In this document: in pieces, positions 24,588 through 34,657 of the stretch
How positions within the stretch are numbered: the stretch's first letter is position 1
Layout: each line of letters begins with the position of its first letter
Source: UBA1738 sp045655325
GTDB taxonomy: Bacteria; Bacillota; Clostridia; UBA1381
Direction of reading: 5' to 3'
Length of the DNA stretch: 64,000 nucleotides
Assembly (NCBI GenBank): GCA_045655325.1
Contig: JAZOOY010000062.1
Location: forward strand, 1 to 64,000
Notes under the pieces: generated by a model
Databases searched by the model: none
The model's input: the letters and a program-made list of their open reading frames with translations, nothing else
Told to the model about the DNA's origin: nothing
Translations under genes and position numbers: made by a program

Positions 24588-25244
24588 TCATAATAATATC
24601 TTGGGAAGATTCCACTTAAAACGTGTGGCAAGCATTCTTAAAATAAAAGTCACCATTGCACTTATAACAAGGGAGTAGCTATATTTTATAGAAAACAGGT
24701 GCAAAATATAAAAAACTGTGCTACCCAAAAGTGCTGCTGATGCATAAATGTGTTTTCTTAATATGACAGGAATTCTCAAAATCATAATATCCCTTAAAAA
24801 CCCACCGCCTACGCCTGTTAGTGTACCAATCATCACCGACAAAAACATATTTTGTACATACCCTGATTCGATGGCGGTTTGAGTGCCTAAAGCAACAAAA
24901 ATGCCCAGCCCCAGGGCGTCGAATATGTTGTTTAACTTATCTATAAAATTTTCACGCCTGTAATACTCATCGCAGAAAAAATAGGCAAAAGAAAAAAGGA
25001 CAAGTCCTACAAGTGCGGCAATGAAAAAGTAGGTGGGTGCAAGAAATACTCTTGGTGGGATAAGCCCTAACAGAATATCCCGCATAACACCGCCACCTGT
25101 TGCAGTTGTTGCAGCAAGGATAATAACACCCAAAAGGTCAGTTTTTCGTGAAATCCCCGCCATTGCACCAGATGCGGCAAAGGCTGCAACACCGATAAAG
25201 GATAAAACGTTAGCAAAAACACGGGTATACAAAAGCTTCACCAC
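24588..25244 (-). CDS. TRIC/UPF0126 family cation channel
   Basis: A 218-aa membrane protein with about seven TM segments and an internal duplication: ATTATGGGVMRDILLG and GTLTGVGGGFLRDIMI. Bacterial TRIC channels are trimeric K+ channels. The start is uncertain: GTG at 25244 with AAAGG very close, or TTG 12 bases further in with better spacing. It is followed 12 bases later by the amidase gene, so the two are likely co-transcribed. Confidence 0.85.
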   Translation of the reverse strand: MVKLLYTRVFANVLSFIGVAAFAASGAMAGISRKTDLLGVIILAATTATGGGVMRDILLGLIPPRVFLAPTYFFIAALVGLVLFSFAYFFCDEYYRRENFIDKLNNIFDALGLGIFVALGTQTAIESGYVQNMFLSVMIGTLTGVGGGFLRDIMILRIPVILRKHIYASAALLGSTVFYILHLFSIKYSYSLVISAMVTFILRMLATRFKWNLPKILL

Positions 25245-25397
25245 CTTTTCCTATATAAATATATTTTAAAACAGTTTGGATATATTCTAAAAAAGCAGTC
25301 CCAATTTCTTAAATAATGGTTATAATGCATAAAATAGCCGTGTAAAAAAATATTGGAAAAAACAGGACAAAAAAATCGAAAAATAGAGAAATTTCTG

Positions 25398-25426
25398 TTG
25401 ACATAAAATTGGTTATATGGTACAAT
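25398..25426 (+). promoter_or_regulatory. promoter of xpt
   Basis: TTGACA (25398-25403) and TACAAT (25421-25426), spacing 17. The leader is only about 65 bases and shows no purine riboswitch. Confidence 0.8.
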
Positions 25427-25497
25427 TTTTATATTACAGGAATGTAACATTTGTGTATATTTTATTACAGCAAGGGTGGGTGATTGGTATTAAAGCA

Positions 25498-26064
25498 ATG
25501 GAAGAGAAGATTCTTAAAGAAGGAGAAATCCTTCCGGGGAATATTCTTAAAGTTGGAAATTTCCTTAATCAGCAGATAGATACTGACTTTTTAAAGGAAA
25601 TAGGAAAAGAAATTGCCCGTCTTTTTAAGGATTCGGGAGTAAATAAAGTTTTCACCATAGAAGCGTCAGGGATTGCAATTGCAGTTGCTGCAGCTTATGA
25701 ACTTGGTGTTCCTGTTGTTTTTGCAAAGAAGAACAGGTCGGACAATATTTCGGGTGATATTTATGTTACAAAGGTGGATTCCTTTACTCATAAAACAACA
25801 AATACTATCGTAGTAAGTCGTGAATTTATAAAAAATGATGACAGAATACTGATAGTAGACGATTTCCTTGCAAATGGAAATGCACTAGTTGGTCTTTTAG
25901 ACATAGTTGAACAGGCAGGTGCCAAAGCGGTTGGTGCTGCTATTGCAATTGAGAAGGGATTCCAAAAAGGCGGAGATATGCTTCGCGAAAAAGGAATAAG
26001 GGTTGAGTCGCTGGCTATCATTGACCAAATGACAGATGACGGCATTGTGTTCAGAGCCCAGTAA
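25498..26064 (+). CDS. xpt: xanthine phosphoribosyltransferase
   Basis: A 188-aa PRTase converting xanthine and PRPP to XMP. Family blocks are GNILKVGNFLNQQID, FTIEASGIAIA, KKNRSDN and ILIVDDFLANGNALVGL, the PRPP loop. I give the ATG at 25498, but AGGGTGGG lies 16-20 bases upstream, too far for it. An ATT at 25489 would have good spacing and would make the N-terminus (MKAMEEKIL) resemble homologues. It is followed by a BMP-type transporter, a purine salvage pairing. Confidence 0.9.
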   Translation: MEEKILKEGEILPGNILKVGNFLNQQIDTDFLKEIGKEIARLFKDSGVNKVFTIEASGIAIAVAAAYELGVPVVFAKKNRSDNISGDIYVTKVDSFTHKTTNTIVVSREFIKNDDRILIVDDFLANGNALVGLLDIVEQAGAKAVGAAIAIEKGFQKGGDMLREKGIRVESLAIIDQMTDDGIVFRAQ

Positions 26065-26127
26065 AGTATGATGTAAATTAAATTTACATAAATTAAAATT
26101 AGCCAAAAAGGCACGGAGGTAATTGTA

Positions 26128-27321
26128 ATGAAAAAAGTTTTATCATTGTTGATGGTAATGGTAATGTTAGTTGCTTCTTGTTTCGCACTAACAGGTTGCG
26201 GAAATCAGGCAGTATCTGAGGACCTAATGATTGGTTTCATCTTCTTACACGATGAAAACTCTACTTATGATAAGAACTTCATTGATGCAGCACTTGCAGC
26301 AAAAGAAGCTCTTGGCCTTTCAGATGAACAGGTACTAATGAAGACAAACATTCCTGAAACTGCTGAATGTTACGAAGCAGCTGCTGACCTTGTAGACGCA
26401 GGTTGTGACATCGTTTTTGCAGACAGCTTTGGTCACGAAGATTTCATGATTCAGGCAGCAAAAGAATTCCCAGATGTAGTATTCTGCCACGCAACAGGTA
26501 CAAAGGCTCACACAGAAGATCTTCCTAACTACTACAACGCATTTGCTTCAATTTACGAAGGCCGTTTCCTAGTAGGTTACGCTGCAGGTCTAAAGCTTAA
26601 CGAAATGATCGAAGCTGGCAAGATCACAGCTGATCAGGCTAAGATGGGTTACGTAGGTGCTTATCCATACGCAGAAGTTAAATCAGGTTACACATCATTC
26701 TTCCTTGGCGCAAGAGCTGCTTGCCCAAGCGTAACAATGAATGTTAAGTTCACAAACTCATGGTTTGACATTGCAGCAGAAAAAGAAACAGCAAACGCTC
26801 TAATCGCTGACGGTTGTGTTCTTATCAGCCAGCACGCTGACTCAGAAGGTGCTCCAAAGGCTTGTGAAGAAGCAGGCGTTCCAAACGTTGCATACAACCT
26901 TGACACACGTGATTGGGGCCCTAACACAGCTCTAATCACATCAAAGATTAACTGGCAGCCATACTTTGAACACATTGTTACAGCAACAGCTGAAGGTAAG
27001 GCAATCACACAGGATTTCTGTGGCGGTCTTGAAGAAGGCGTTGTTATGACACTTGGTCTAAACGATAAGGTTGCAGCTGAAGGAACAGAAGCTAAGCTTG
27101 AAGAAATCAAGGCTAAGCTTATCGCAGGCGAAATCAAGGTATTTGACACAGCTACATTTACAGTAGGCGGCAAGGCTCTTGATTCTTACCTTGCAGACGT
27201 TGATTCAGACGCAGCATTCACACCTGATACAGAAGTTATCGCTGACGGATACTTCCACGAATCAGAATATCGTTCAGCTCCATACTTTGACATCGATATC
27301 GATGGTATCACAATTAAATAA
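26128..27321 (+). CDS. BMP family nucleoside-binding lipoprotein
   Basis: A 397-aa substrate-binding lipoprotein. The signal peptide ends in a lipobox (LTGC, Cys at about 25). The mature part has BMP/PnrA marks: IGFIFLHDENSTYDKNFIDAA, VFADSFGHEDFM and the late GGLEEGVVMTLG. These proteins capture purine nucleosides at the membrane surface for an ABC importer. CACGGAGG lies before the ATG. Placement after xpt supports a purine role. A partial terminator follows, likely giving more binding protein than transporter. Confidence 0.92.
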   Translation: MKKVLSLLMVMVMLVASCFALTGCGNQAVSEDLMIGFIFLHDENSTYDKNFIDAALAAKEALGLSDEQVLMKTNIPETAECYEAAADLVDAGCDIVFADSFGHEDFMIQAAKEFPDVVFCHATGTKAHTEDLPNYYNAFASIYEGRFLVGYAAGLKLNEMIEAGKITADQAKMGYVGAYPYAEVKSGYTSFFLGARAACPSVTMNVKFTNSWFDIAAEKETANALIADGCVLISQHADSEGAPKACEEAGVPNVAYNLDTRDWGPNTALITSKINWQPYFEHIVTATAEGKAITQDFCGGLEEGVVMTLGLNDKVAAEGTEAKLEEIKAKLIAGEIKVFDTATFTVGGKALDSYLADVDSDAAFTPDTEVIADGYFHESEYRSAPYFDIDIDGITIK

Positions 27322-27329
27322 GAAAATTT

Positions 27330-27367
27330 ATACCTCGGGTGGGCGTATGCCCATCCGGGGGTATTTT
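27330..27367 (+). terminator. partial terminator after the binding-protein gene
   Basis: ATACC...GGTAT with an inner GGGTGGGC/GCCCATCC stem, then only four Ts. It probably allows readthrough into the ABC genes. Confidence 0.7.
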
Positions 27368-27447
27368 CATTTTGAAAAAAGGACACAAATCTGTATTTTT
27401 TTGAGAATGAAAAAATATTTGCTAGAAACACTTAAGGAGGGAATACT

Positions 27448-28983
27448 TTGAAGCCGGCAATTGAACTTAGAAACATTACTAAAACTTTTGGAAATGTGTA
27501 CGCTAATCGTGATGTTAATCTTACTGTTAATAAGGGTGAGATTTTGTCAATCCTTGGCGAAAACGGCAGTGGAAAAACAACTTTGATGAATATGATTTCA
27601 GGAATTTATTATCCTGATGAAGGTCAGATTTTTATTAACGGAGAAGAAGTTGTAATCCGCTCACCAAAGGACGCATTTGATTATAAAATAGGTATGATAC
27701 ATCAGCACTTTAAGTTGGTGGATGTATTTACTGCGGCTCAAAATGTTATTTTAGGTCTTGAAGATGAAAAAGGATTTAACCTAAAAGAAGCAGAGAAAAA
27801 GGTTGCAGAAATCGGCGAAAAATATGGCTTTATTGTTGACCCTAAAAAGAAAATTTACGAAATGTCTGTATCAGAAAAGCAGACAGTTGAAATAATCCGT
27901 GTTCTTTACCGTGGTGCTGATATTCTTATCTTGGATGAGCCTACTGCGGTATTAACACCACAGGAAGCACAGAAGCTTTTTGCAGTGCTTCGTCGTATGC
28001 GTGATGACGGCAAATCAATCGTAATTATCACTCATAAGCTTCACGAAGTTCTTTCTTTGTCTGACAGAGTTTCTGTACTACGAAAAGGTGAATATGTAGG
28101 AACAATTGAAACAAAGGCTGCCAATGAAAATATCCTTACCGAAATGATGGTTGGCAAAAAGGTTGAACTTAATATTGAACGTGACGAGCCACAAAACACA
28201 GAAGACAGACTTGTTGTTAATGGTCTCAACTGCAAAAACCGTGAAGGTGTGGACGTTCTTAAAAATATTTCTTTCACAGCAAAATCAGGCGAAATTTTAG
28301 GTATTGCCGGTATTGCAGGAAGTGGACAGCGAGAACTTTTAGAATCAATCGCAGGTCTTCAGCATCTTGAAAATGGCGAAATTCTATATAATGACCCTAA
28401 AAACAATAAAACAGAAAATTTAAGAGATAAAACACCTATGCAGATCCGCGATATGGGTGTAAGGCTTTCTTTTGTCCCTGAAGACAGACTTGGTATGGGT
28501 CTTGTTGGAAATATGGATATTGTGGACAATATGATGCTTAGAAGCTATCGTAAGGGTAAATCTGTATTCCTTGAGCGAAAGGGACCAAAGGACTTGGCAG
28601 AAGAGATTATACGCCGTTTGGAAGTGGCAACTCCATCTGCATCAACACCTGTAAGACGACTATCAGGTGGTAATGTGCAGAAAATTCTTGTTGGCCGTGA
28701 AATTTCATCATCACCAACAGTTTTGATGGCGGCATACCCTGTAAGAGGACTTGATATTAACTCATCATATACAATCTACAATCTTTTGAATGAACAAAAA
28801 CGCCTTGGTGCTGCTGTAATCTTCGTGGGCGAAGACCTTGACGTATTGGTAGAGCTTTGTGACCGTATTATGGTTCTATCTAGTGGTAGTATCAGTGGTA
28901 TTGTTGATGCAAGGACTACTACAAAAGAAGAAATAGGACTTTTGATGACAAAGAAAAAGGAGGTACAGGAAGATGAAAACTAA
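27448..28983 (+). CDS. nucleoside ABC transporter ATPase (two ABC domains)
   Basis: A 511-aa duplicated ATPase like YufO/NupO. Domain 1 has Walker A GENGSGKTT and Walker B ILILDEPTAVLT. Domain 2 is degenerate in usual fashion: GIAGSGQREL for Walker A, LSGGNVQK signature, AYPVRGLD for Walker B. It powers import of nucleosides bound by the upstream lipoprotein. The start is TTG, with AAGGAGG 7 bases before it. It overlaps the next gene by 11 bases. Confidence 0.93.
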   Translation: MKPAIELRNITKTFGNVYANRDVNLTVNKGEILSILGENGSGKTTLMNMISGIYYPDEGQIFINGEEVVIRSPKDAFDYKIGMIHQHFKLVDVFTAAQNVILGLEDEKGFNLKEAEKKVAEIGEKYGFIVDPKKKIYEMSVSEKQTVEIIRVLYRGADILILDEPTAVLTPQEAQKLFAVLRRMRDDGKSIVIITHKLHEVLSLSDRVSVLRKGEYVGTIETKAANENILTEMMVGKKVELNIERDEPQNTEDRLVVNGLNCKNREGVDVLKNISFTAKSGEILGIAGIAGSGQRELLESIAGLQHLENGEILYNDPKNNKTENLRDKTPMQIRDMGVRLSFVPEDRLGMGLVGNMDIVDNMMLRSYRKGKSVFLERKGPKDLAEEIIRRLEVATPSASTPVRRLSGGNVQKILVGREISSSPTVLMAAYPVRGLDINSSYTIYNLLNEQKRLGAAVIFVGEDLDVLVELCDRIMVLSSGSISGIVDARTTTKEEIGLLMTKKKEVQEDEN

Positions 28984-30091
28984 TGTTAAAAACACCAAAG
29001 AACCTCTTATTACCATAACATCAAGAGGCCGTGACTCTATGCCTATGAAAAAGGCTTGGGGAGTAAGAGCAGTTGCCATAATCCTGGCACTTATCCTATG
29101 TGCGGTTGTTATTGTTATGCTTACAGGCTACAACCCACTTAAAGTATATGCAGAGCTTTTTAAAGGCTCATTTGGGTCTACAAGAAAGATTTGGAATATG
29201 CTCCAAAAGCTTGCAATGCTTTTATGTATTTCTCTTGCAGTAACTCCTGCATTTAAAATGAAATTCTGGAACATCGGTGCTGAAGGTCAGACCTTAATGG
29301 GCGGACTTGCCGCAGCTGCTTGTATGATTTATTTTGGTGACAGCTTGCCACCTTTAGTATTCTATCCGTTAATGCTTGTTGCCTGTATTGCGGCTGGTCT
29401 TGTATGGGGACTTGTCCCTGCATATTTTAAGGCAAAGTTCAATACAAATGAAACACTTTTCACGCTGATGATGAACTATGTTGCAATGCAGCTTGTGTCA
29501 TTTTGTATAGTTTTTTGGGAAAACCCAAAAGACTCAAACACAGTGGGAGTTATCAATCGTGCTACAGAGGGCGGTTGGCTTCCTGAACTTTTCGGACAAA
29601 AATATCTTTTAAACATTCTTATCGTGGCTTTAATCACAGTGGGTATGTACATTTACCTAAAGTACTCAAAGCACGGCTACGAGATTTCCGTGGTTGGTGA
29701 GAGTGAAAATACTGCAAGATACGTTGGAATTAACGTCAAAAAGGTAATTCTTCGCACTATGGCAATTTCGGGTGCACTTTGCGGTATCGCAGGACTTTTG
29801 CTTGTTAGCGGAACCGACCATACCATAAACCGTGACATTGTTGGCGGTATGGGATTTACTGCTATTATGGTGTCCTGGCTTGCTAAATTCAATCCTGTAG
29901 TTATGTCACTAACATCGTTCTTAATCGTATTCTTAGAGCGTGGAGCAGGGGAAATTGCAACAAAATTCCAGCTTAATGAGAGTATGTCAGATATATTAAC
30001 AGGAATTATCTTGTTCTTTATCATCGGATGTGAATTCTTTATTCAGTATAAAGTTAATTTCCGTAAGAAAAATAAGGAGGAAAATGTATGA
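28973..30091 (+). CDS. nucleoside ABC transporter permease 1
   Basis: A 372-aa membrane permease of the YufP/NupP type (BPD_transp_2 fold) with an N-terminal cytoplasmic stretch and about nine TM segments. FWNIGAEGQTLMGGLAAA and SVVGESENTARYVGIN are characteristic; the latter is the coupling region. GGAGG precedes the ATG inside the ATPase gene. It ends in ATGA shared with the second permease. Confidence 0.92.
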   Translation: MKTNVKNTKEPLITITSRGRDSMPMKKAWGVRAVAIILALILCAVVIVMLTGYNPLKVYAELFKGSFGSTRKIWNMLQKLAMLLCISLAVTPAFKMKFWNIGAEGQTLMGGLAAAACMIYFGDSLPPLVFYPLMLVACIAAGLVWGLVPAYFKAKFNTNETLFTLMMNYVAMQLVSFCIVFWENPKDSNTVGVINRATEGGWLPELFGQKYLLNILIVALITVGMYIYLKYSKHGYEISVVGESENTARYVGINVKKVILRTMAISGALCGIAGLLLVSGTDHTINRDIVGGMGFTAIMVSWLAKFNPVVMSLTSFLIVFLERGAGEIATKFQLNESMSDILTGIILFFIIGCEFFIQYKVNFRKKNKEENV

Positions 30092-31062
30092 TAGCAACAA
30101 TTATAAATAAAGCCATCGCACAGGGAATTCCTCTATTATTTGGCTCAACAGGTGAAATATTAACAGAAAAATCGGGAAACCTAAACCTTGGAATCCCGGG
30201 AATAATGTATATGGGCGGAAGCTGTGGCATAATCGGTGCATACCTTTATGAACAGATGGTGGATACTCCAAATGCTTTCTGGGGAATTTTAATCCCGCTT
30301 TTGGCGTCACTTATCGGCTCAACATTGGCAGCTTTAATTTATAGCTTCCTTACAATTACACTTCGTGCAAACCAGAACGTTACAGGTCTTGCCCTAACAA
30401 CATTCGGCGTAGGATTTGGAGACTTTTTTGGCGGTTCAATTACAAAGATTTTTGCAAACGGCGGAACTTTGTCAGTAAAAACAACTGCCGACTTCTTTAA
30501 GACTACACTTCCGTTTGCTGATAACTTGGGTTGGTTTGGAGAAATATTCCTATCTCACGGATTTTTAGCGTATTTGGCGGTAATAATAGCTCTTATAACA
30601 GGCTTCATACTAAACAGAACACGAGTTGGCCTTCATCTTCGAAGTGTTGGTGAAAACCCTGCAACTGCTGACGCTGCGGGAATAAACGTTACTAGATACA
30701 AGTATCTTGCAACTTGCATCGGCGGTGCTATTGCAGGTCTTGGCGGACTATTCTTCGTTATGGACTATACAGGCGGTTCTTGGACAAGCGGTGGTTTTGG
30801 TGACAGAGGTTGGCTTGCTATTGCCCTTGTAATCTTTGCACTTTGGAAACCAAGTATGGCTGTTCTTGGCTCATTTGTATTTGGTGGACTTTATATTGCA
30901 TACACTTATATTGACGGACTTTCCCGAAGTGCCGTTGCAATATTCAATATGCTACCATATGTTGTAACTATTCTTGTTCTTATCTTGACAAGCGTAAGAA
31001 ACAAGAAGGAAAATCAGCCACCGGCAGGCCTTGGACTTCCATATTTCAGGGAAGAAAGGTAA
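30088..31062 (+). CDS. nucleoside ABC transporter permease 2
   Basis: A 324-aa membrane permease of the YufQ/NupQ type. PLLFGSTGEILTEKSGNLNLGIPGIMYMGG and RSVGENPATADAAGIN are the family blocks. It pairs with the first permease to form the channel. The 4-base overlap with that gene indicates coupled translation. Confidence 0.93.
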   Translation: MIATIINKAIAQGIPLLFGSTGEILTEKSGNLNLGIPGIMYMGGSCGIIGAYLYEQMVDTPNAFWGILIPLLASLIGSTLAALIYSFLTITLRANQNVTGLALTTFGVGFGDFFGGSITKIFANGGTLSVKTTADFFKTTLPFADNLGWFGEIFLSHGFLAYLAVIIALITGFILNRTRVGLHLRSVGENPATADAAGINVTRYKYLATCIGGAIAGLGGLFFVMDYTGGSWTSGGFGDRGWLAIALVIFALWKPSMAVLGSFVFGGLYIAYTYIDGLSRSAVAIFNMLPYVVTILVLILTSVRNKKENQPPAGLGLPYFREER

Positions 31063-31079
31063 CAAAATAGGAGAATAAA

Positions 31080-32468
31080 ATGAAAAAAGATGTGTTGATA
31101 ATCGGTGCAGGCCCTGCAGGAATTTTTACAGCCCTTGAAATGATAAGAAAGGGAAGTAAAAAGAAGATTGTTATAGTAGAAAAGGGACAAAGTATTGAAA
31201 AGCGTTCCTGTCCTAAGGCAAAGACAGAAAAATGTGTTGGTTGCAAGCCGTATTGCCATATAACAACAGGTTTTTCAGGAGCCGGTGCATTTTCTGACGG
31301 CAAGCTTTCCTTATCATCGGATGTTGGCGGAGATCTGCCAACTCTAATCGGACAGGAGCTTGCACAGGAAACTATCAACTATACAGATAAAATCTACCTT
31401 GAGTTTGGTGCAGACACTCACGTTGAGGGTATTTCAAACTCACAGGAGGTTAAAGAAATCAGAAGAAATGCTATTAAAGCAGGACTTAAACTTGTTGACT
31501 GTCCTATACGTCATTTAGGAACAGAAAAGGCACATGATATTTACCTTGCAATTGAAAAATATCTTCAGGAAAACGGCGTAGAAATCCTGTTTGGCTATGA
31601 ATGCACGAACCTTATTTTAGAAGGTGATGTATGCCACGGTGCGTATGTTACAGATGGGAAGGCGGAAATGGAAATTCTTGCCGAGCATGTGATTGCCGCA
31701 ACAGGCAGACGTGGCGCTGATTGGCTTGAAAAGATTTGCGCAAAGCATAACATAGCACACGAACCGGGAACTGTTGATATTGGTGTCCGTGTTGAAGTTC
31801 GTAACGAAGTTATGGAAAGGGTTAATGAGGTGCTTTATGAATCAAAGCTAATCGGTTGGCCGGAACCATTCAAAAACAAAGTACGAACATTTTGTCAGAA
31901 CCCAGGCGGATTTGTAAGTCAGGAAAACTATGATAATGACTTGGCAGTTGTTAACGGCCATTCATATAAGGAAAAGAAATCGGACAACACCAACGTGGCA
32001 ATCCTTTGCTCACACAACTTCTCAACCCCGTTTAATCAGCCAATTGCCTATGCACAAAAAGTGGGCGAGCTTACCAATATGCTTGCAAACGGACAGATTT
32101 TGGTTCAGCGCTTTGGGGATATTTTAGACGGAAAACGCACCTGGCCAAAGGAACTTGCTCAAAGCAATGTTCGTCCAACACTGCCTGATGCCGTTGCAGG
32201 GGATATAACCGCTGCAATGCCATATCGTGCAATGATAAACATCATAAACTTTATCAAGGCTGTGGATAAGGTTGTGCCGGGTTTTGCGTCTTATGAAACA
32301 CTACTTTATTCACCGGAATTAAAGTTCTATTCAAACCGTGTCAAGATGGATACTGACTTTAATACAAGTATCAAGGGACTTCACTGTCTTGGTGACTCAA
32401 GTGGTTGGACACGTGGTCTTATGATGGCGTCCTGTATGGGTGTTTTGATGGGAAGAAAACTTATGTAA
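31080..32468 (+). CDS. FAD-dependent oxidoreductase (COG2509 type)
   Basis: A 462-aa flavoprotein. VLIIGAGPAGIFTALEMI is the Rossmann FAD loop. A cysteine cluster (CPKAKTEKCVGCKPYC) follows near residue 45, then GFSGAGAFSDGKLSLS. The late GLHCLGDSSGWTRGLMMASCMG closes the FAD site. Such proteins are widespread in Clostridia; the substrate is unknown. It follows the transporter by 17 bases and may share its transcript, but need not share its function. Confidence 0.88.
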   Translation: MKKDVLIIGAGPAGIFTALEMIRKGSKKKIVIVEKGQSIEKRSCPKAKTEKCVGCKPYCHITTGFSGAGAFSDGKLSLSSDVGGDLPTLIGQELAQETINYTDKIYLEFGADTHVEGISNSQEVKEIRRNAIKAGLKLVDCPIRHLGTEKAHDIYLAIEKYLQENGVEILFGYECTNLILEGDVCHGAYVTDGKAEMEILAEHVIAATGRRGADWLEKICAKHNIAHEPGTVDIGVRVEVRNEVMERVNEVLYESKLIGWPEPFKNKVRTFCQNPGGFVSQENYDNDLAVVNGHSYKEKKSDNTNVAILCSHNFSTPFNQPIAYAQKVGELTNMLANGQILVQRFGDILDGKRTWPKELAQSNVRPTLPDAVAGDITAAMPYRAMINIINFIKAVDKVVPGFASYETLLYSPELKFYSNRVKMDTDFNTSIKGLHCLGDSSGWTRGLMMASCMGVLMGRKLM

Positions 32469-32477
32469 AAAATAAAT

Positions 32478-32516
32478 AAACGGTAAGGTATTTTGCCTTG
32501 CCGTTTTTGGTTTTTT
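32478..32516 (+). terminator. terminator after the FAD oxidoreductase
   Basis: AAACGGTAAGG and CCTTGCCGTTT pair with one G-U, followed by T runs. Confidence 0.88.
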
Positions 32517-32518
32517 AA

Positions 32519-32547
32519 TTGACTATATATGGTATTTGTGATAGAAT
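32519..32547 (+). promoter_or_regulatory. promoter of the wecB-gtrB-gtrA operon
   Basis: TTGACT (32519-32524) and TAGAAT (32542-32547), spacing 17. Confidence 0.7.
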
Positions 32548-32584
32548 AAATATAACTATAACTAGACTTTGGAGGAGGAGCATA

Positions 32585-33679
32585 ATGAAAAAAGTAATGC
32601 TAGTATTCGGTACACGTCCGGAAGCAATAAAAATGTGTCCTTTAGTAAACGAATTAAAATCAAGAGAGAATATAGAAACAGTAGTCTGCGTAACAGGTCA
32701 GCACCGTCAGATGCTTGACGTAGTTTTAAACGCATTTTCTGTTGTGCCTGATTATGACCTTTCAATTATGAAGGACAAGCAGACATTATTTGATATAACA
32801 ACAAATATTTTAAACGGAATAAAAGAAATTTTGGAAAAGGAAAAGCCGGATGTTGTTTTGGTTCACGGCGATACTTCAACAACATTTGTAACAGCTCTTG
32901 CGTGCTTCTATCTGCAGATTCCTGTGGGTCACGTTGAAGCAGGTCTTAGAACATACAATATCTATTCACCTTATCCTGAAGAATTTAACCGTCAGGCTGT
33001 GGGTATTGTGGCAAAATACAACTTTGCCCCAACCGAGCTTTCAAAGGAGAATCTGGTTCGTGAAGGAAAAGATGAGTCAACAATTTACGTTACAGGAAAC
33101 ACCGCAATTGATGCTCTAAAGACTACAGTTAAGGATGACTACTACCACGAACAGCTCCAGTGGGCAAAAGATTCAAGGCTTATTATGATAACTGCTCACA
33201 GACGTGAAAATCTTGGTGAGCCAATGAAGAATATGTTCCGTGCAATTAAGCGCATAATGGAAGAACATCCTGACACAAAGGCACTTTATCCTATTCACAT
33301 GAACCCAGTGGTAAGAGAAACTGCCAACGAAATCTTGGGCGATTGTGATCGCATAAGAATCATTGAGCCACTTGATGTTCTTGACTTCCATAACTTCCTG
33401 AACGCAAGTTATCTTATCTTAACCGATAGTGGCGGAATTCAGGAAGAAGCACCTTCCCTTGGAAAGCCTGTTCTTGTAATGCGTGATACAACAGAACGTC
33501 CTGAAGGAATCAAAGCGGGAACATTAAAGCTTGTTGGAACAGACGAAGAAGTAATTTACAGAGAATTTAAGACGCTTTTGGAAAACGAAGAAGAATATAA
33601 GAAGATGAGCCATGCGTCTAACCCTTATGGTGACGGATTTGCATGTAAGAGAATTGCTGACATTTTGGAAAAAGAATAA
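32585..33679 (+). CDS. wecB: UDP-N-acetylglucosamine 2-epimerase
   Basis: A 364-aa enzyme that interconverts UDP-GlcNAc and UDP-ManNAc for cell-wall glycopolymers. GTRPEAIKMCPLV, VTGQHRQMLD, VHGDTSTT, GHVEAGLRT and SGGIQEEAPSLGKPVLVMRDTTERPEG are conserved. I start at the ATG behind GGAGGAGG; the longer frame would begin inside the promoter. It heads a transcript with two membrane glycosyl-transfer proteins. Confidence 0.94.
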   Translation: MKKVMLVFGTRPEAIKMCPLVNELKSRENIETVVCVTGQHRQMLDVVLNAFSVVPDYDLSIMKDKQTLFDITTNILNGIKEILEKEKPDVVLVHGDTSTTFVTALACFYLQIPVGHVEAGLRTYNIYSPYPEEFNRQAVGIVAKYNFAPTELSKENLVREGKDESTIYVTGNTAIDALKTTVKDDYYHEQLQWAKDSRLIMITAHRRENLGEPMKNMFRAIKRIMEEHPDTKALYPIHMNPVVRETANEILGDCDRIRIIEPLDVLDFHNFLNASYLILTDSGGIQEEAPSLGKPVLVMRDTTERPEGIKAGTLKLVGTDEEVIYREFKTLLENEEEYKKMSHASNPYGDGFACKRIADILEKE

Positions 33680-33694
33680 GAAAGGTAGCGAAAT

Positions 33695-34657
33695 ATGAAA
33701 ACAATTTGGTTGGTTATTCCGTGCTATAACGAAGAAGAAATAATTTCAAAAACCGCAGAGTGTACAAAAGAACTTATGTACTCTCTTATTAGTGCGGAAA
33801 AAATTTCAAAAGCCAGCCGAATTTTATTCGTAAACGATGGCTCAAAGGACAGAACTTATGAGATAATTCAGGAGCTTTGCAAGGAAGACAAAATCTTCGC
33901 CTGCGTCAATCTGTCCCGAAACAGAGGCCATCAGAACGCGCTTTTGGCAGGTCTTATGACGGCCAAAAACTATGCAGATGCGGTTATTTCTATGGATGCA
34001 GACCTGCAGGACGATATAAACGTAATTAAAGATTTTATTGATAAATTTGAAGATGGATATGACGTTGTTTATGGCGTAAGATGCGATAGAACAACCGATA
34101 CATTCTTCAAGAAATTCACCGCAGAAAGCTTTTATAAGTTTATGAAAGCGATGGGCGTTGATGTTGTTTATAATCATGCAGACTATCGTTTGATGTCAAA
34201 AAGAGCTTTAGACGGATTGTCAGAATTTGACGAAGTAAACACATTCCTTCGCGGAATTGTTCCGCTAATCGGCTATAAATCAACTCAGGTTGAGTATGCC
34301 CGAAAAAAAAGGGAAGCAGGCAAGACAAAATACGGCTTAAGAAAAATGATTTCCTTTGCAATGGAAGGAATCACATCATTCAGTGTACGCCCAATAAAGC
34401 TTGCACTGGCGCTTGGAATAATATCGTTTTTGGTGAGCATAGGTATGCTTATTTACTGCATTTATGAGCATAGTATTGGAAACACTGTAAGCGGTTGGGC
34501 CAGCCTTGGCGTGTCTATATGGGCAATAGGCGGACTACAGATGCTTATGCTTGGCATCGTGGGTGAATACGTAGGCAAGATCTACCTTGAAACAAAGCAT
34601 CGCCCAAAATATATAATTGAGTCCGTGACATTAACAGAAGAGGTGGACGATGAATAA
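33695..34657 (+). CDS. GT2 family polyprenyl-phosphate glycosyltransferase (GtrB-like)
   Basis: A 320-aa protein with a cytoplasmic GT-A domain (WLVIPCYNEEEII, FVNDGSKDRTYEII, SMDADLQDD) and two C-terminal TM segments (from about residue 232). Such enzymes load a sugar onto undecaprenyl phosphate. GtrA follows, overlapping by 8 bases, and is the likely flippase partner. Together they would decorate a surface polymer. Confidence 0.9.
   Translation: MKTIWLVIPCYNEEEIISKTAECTKELMYSLISAEKISKASRILFVNDGSKDRTYEIIQELCKEDKIFACVNLSRNRGHQNALLAGLMTAKNYADAVISMDADLQDDINVIKDFIDKFEDGYDVVYGVRCDRTTDTFFKKFTAESFYKFMKAMGVDVVYNHADYRLMSKRALDGLSEFDEVNTFLRGIVPLIGYKSTQVEYARKKREAGKTKYGLRKMISFAMEGITSFSVRPIKLALALGIISFLVSIGMLIYCIYEHSIGNTVSGWASLGVSIWAIGGLQMLMLGIVGEYVGKIYLETKHRPKYIIESVTLTEEVDDE

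Noticed and set aside
25427..25497. Purine riboswitch upstream of xpt
   Set aside because: The leader is about 65 bases and shows neither the conserved junction nor a terminator.
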